NCBI GenBank assembly: GCA_903970355.1
Contig: CAJCIF010000190.1
Span: forward strand, 1-5,751
Direction: 5' to 3'
From: Actinomycetota bacterium
GTDB taxonomy: Bacteria > Cyanobacteriota > Vampirovibrionia > Obscuribacterales > Obscuribacteraceae
Length of the DNA stretch: 5,751 nt
Shown here: positions 4,076 to 5,751 of the stretch, piece by piece
Numbering within the stretch: the stretch's first letter is position 1
How the letters are laid out: each line of letters begins with the position of its first letter
Notes under the pieces: generated by a model
Seen by the model: the letters and a program-made list of their open reading frames with translations, nothing else
Told to the model about the DNA's origin: nothing
The model's database searches: none
Made by a program: the position numbers and the translations under genes

Positions 4076-5751
4076 GTGATTTTGCTTCCTCTACTGGATG
4101 TTTTGTGCCACCAACTACTGTTCCCCATATTTTAATTTCGCGCAATCTCTCAGGAGGTACTTGATAGGGATCAGCTTCTAGTACTGTGAAATCTGCAAAT
4201 TTGCCTGGTTCAATACTGCCGAGTTTATCATCGACACCAAGGGTATAAGCAGCATTAATGGTTATCATCTTAAGGGCATCTGCAACGCTCACACGTTCTT
4301 CCGGTGCGAGAACTTTTCCAGATTGTCCGAAACGATTTACCGCTATCCATACCCATTCCAACGGGCAAGGCGCTCCAATCGGAGCATCTGAGTGCAGACT
4401 CGCTGTTATGCCGTTTTCCAAAATCGTATGCAATCGATCGGCAGTATAGGCTCGATCCGCTCCTATATAAGGCGCGTTGATTTCACCACGATAATACACA
4501 TAGTATGGATTCACGCTTACGATGGCACCAAGTGCTTTGACGTCTTTTATCTGCGCTGGAGTAGCAATGCCGAAATGGTGAAACGTAAAGCGATGGTCAA
4601 AGCGCGGATGTGCAGCCTGGAGCCTTTTCAATACATCAATGGTGTCAGCCTGACCACCATTGCCGTTTGTATGAATATGAATTTGAAAACCAGCATCCCA
4701 AAATGGTTTCAGCTGTTGATAAAATGCCAGACCACTGTTGTTATAAACACCCTGGTGCCCATCGATGTAGCCAGGATTTTCCATTACCATGCCGAACCCT
4801 AAAAAGGAATCATCAGCAAAAGACTTTACGCCATGAAAAATCAATTTATCGGTGCTGCGACCTTGCAGACGAATAGCCGTATTAAGCGCATTTGCGCCTT
4901 TTTGGCGAATTAGCCCAGCAATATCGGTAACAACCACGCATCGCATTGGCGCATCCGGATCGTTGAAATAACGATCAAATGTATAAGCTTGAGCATCCAC
5001 ATCGGTCAGTCCAAGAGCTAATTCGCTTTGAGTTGTAATCCCACCTTTTAGACTCAGTCCGACCATATAGTCGATATTCTGGCGACCGGCTTCTCCCTTT
5101 AACTGCTTATCGAAAAACGGACCGATTGCAGCGACAGCAGCTGTGGTTCCTAGAAACTGTCCGTTGAGTTCACCACCATCCGTTAGCCCCACTCCTATTA
5201 TTTTTTTCGCCAGGTCCGGCGTAAATCCACGCTGTTGAATTGCCGCACTGTTCAGATAAACAAAATGCTCGGATGCATCCTGCACATAAATTGGTCGCGT
5301 AGCAGAGATTTTATCCAGCTCTTGCCGAGTGAGGTGCCCACCAAAAACTACGCTATCAAATCCCCATGCCAACAATGGCTTTTTTGGATCTTTCATTGAG
5401 CGTTCATCGTTAGCAAGTGAGTTAACGGCTTCGTCTCTGGTCTTTAATCCTTTGAAGGCTTCTTTAGTAATGCTGGGGATGGGCTGATACGAAACAAGCG
5501 GCAATTGCAATAAATATCCGCCTAACAGCGGGTGTCCATGGGCTTCAATGAAACCAGGCATGATCACTTTGTCGGCAAAAGTGTTGTCTACTTCGTATGG
5601 ATACTTGTCCAACCATGGTTTTAGATCGTCCATGCTGCCTACCGAGAGGATTTTTCCTTCTCGCACTGCCACGGCAGTGGCGGTCGACCAGCCTGGATCC
5701 ATAGTTACGATTTTTTTGGCAACAAATACTTTCGTTTTCTCTTCTTCCGAA
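4047..5751 (-). CDS. YtcJ-type amidohydrolase (Amidohydro_3), 5' end beyond the window
   Basis: A metal-dependent hydrolase of the amidohydrolase superfamily, closest to the YtcJ/exoenzyme-regulatory-protein-like group; the substrate is unknown. An ATG at 5702 would give 551 residues, but the frame stays open to the window edge. The 16 codons before it read SEEEKTKVFVAKKIVT, the first strand normally found just before MDP in this family. That ATG is therefore internal and the true start lies outside. Numbering from it: the metal-binding HGH is at 55-57 in MPGFIEAHGHP, WGFD at 113-116, and a Lys at 293 in VKSFADD may be the bridging lysine. HIHTNGNG carries His342 and His344, FHHFG carries His375 and His376, and HSDAP carries the strand-8 Asp439. 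The C-terminal GSIEPGKFADFTVLEADP is the usual beta-sandwich return. Whether it is exported cannot be judged without the N-terminus. It overlaps the cyclophilin gene by 29 bases and is the most upstream gene of this unit that can be seen. Confidence 0.92.
   Translation of the reverse strand, partial: SEEEKTKVFVAKKIVTMDPGWSTATAVAVREGKILSVGSMDDLKPWLDKYPYEVDNTFADKVIMPGFIEAHGHPLLGGYLLQLPLVSYQPIPSITKEAFKGLKTRDEAVNSLANDERSMKDPKKPLLAWGFDSVVFGGHLTRQELDKISATRPIYVQDASEHFVYLNSAAIQQRGFTPDLAKKIIGVGLTDGGELNGQFLGTTAAVAAIGPFFDKQLKGEAGRQNIDYMVGLSLKGGITTQSELALGLTDVDAQAYTFDRYFNDPDAPMRCVVVTDIAGLIRQKGANALNTAIRLQGRSTDKLIFHGVKSFADDSFLGFGMVMENPGYIDGHQGVYNNSGLAFYQQLKPFWDAGFQIHIHTNGNGGQADTIDVLKRLQAAHPRFDHRFTFHHFGIATPAQIKDVKALGAIVSVNPYYVYYRGEINAPYIGADRAYTADRLHTILENGITASLHSDAPIGAPCPLEWVWIAVNRFGQSGKVLAPEERVSVADALKMITINAAYTLGVDDKLGSIEPGKFADFTVLEADPYQVPPERLREIKIWGTVVGGTKHPVEEAKSHGVRAQETH
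4085..4092 (-). promoter_or_regulatory. Shine-Dalgarno site of the cyclophilin gene, inside the upstream gene
   Basis: Minus-strand AGAGGAAG ends 9 bases before the ATG at 4075 and lies within the 3' end of the amidohydrolase reading frame. It supports the ATG that gives a 29-base overlap and a full signal peptide, against the GTG codons further in (codons 2, 4 and 14), which lack such a site. Confidence 0.65.

Noticed and set aside
4258..4876. Several plus-strand open frames of 63-136 codons
   Set aside because: They are opposite-strand shadows of the amidohydrolase, whose metal-binding motifs run through the same region. Compositions are biased and no family features are seen.
1..5751. A novel defence, mobile or biosynthetic system
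   Set aside because: All coding sequence is explained by six recognisable families. There are no repeats, integrase or transposase genes, or unknown conserved proteins. A helicase and a nuclease are both present but sit in separate units about 1.8 kb apart, with the opposite-strand hydrolase gene between them.

Overview
This looks like an ordinary bacterial chromosomal segment. It has intermediate GC by eye, dense genes, Shine-Dalgarno-led GTG, TTG and ATG starts, a sigma70-type promoter, and two genes with Sec-type signal peptides. The phylum cannot be fixed from the sequence. An environmental free-living bacterium is likely, and a non-photosynthetic relative of cyanobacteria is only a guess. 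There are no tRNA or rRNA genes, CRISPR repeats, transposase genes or phage genes.

Layout, left to right. (1) Bases 1-692, minus strand: the N-terminal 230 codons of an Lhr-type superfamily 2 helicase that runs off the left edge. (2) Bases 693-806: a short spacer holding a strong 16-bp-arm hairpin (731-767) and a -10-like hexamer just before the helicase ATG. (3) Bases 807-1556, minus: a complete short-chain dehydrogenase/reductase (SDR), probably NADP(H)-dependent. (4) Bases 1557-1691: a divergent control region with a near-consensus promoter for the SDR. Its 17-bp spacer is largely filled by a TetR-family-like palindrome. (5) Bases 1692-2507, plus: an exported dienelactone-hydrolase-family alpha/beta hydrolase starting at TTG. 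(6) Bases 2504-5751, minus: a tightly packed three-gene unit transcribed leftward. Its genes are a YtcJ-type amidohydrolase (5' end outside the window), an exported cyclophilin-type peptidyl-prolyl isomerase, and a stand-alone 5'-3' exonuclease of the Pol I N-domain/FEN family. The first two genes overlap by 29 bases and the second and third abut with no gap. The last gene meets the hydrolase tail to tail with a 4-base overlap that includes both stop codons.

Functionally the window is mixed. The helicase and the 5' nuclease belong to nucleic-acid metabolism. The SDR, hydrolase and amidohydrolase are general metabolic or detoxifying enzymes whose substrates cannot be read from sequence. The cyclophilin is an envelope folding factor. 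I see no new multi-gene system. The most informative items are the SDR promoter/operator architecture, which also corrects the SDR start, and the overlapping architecture of the amidohydrolase-cyclophilin-exonuclease unit.
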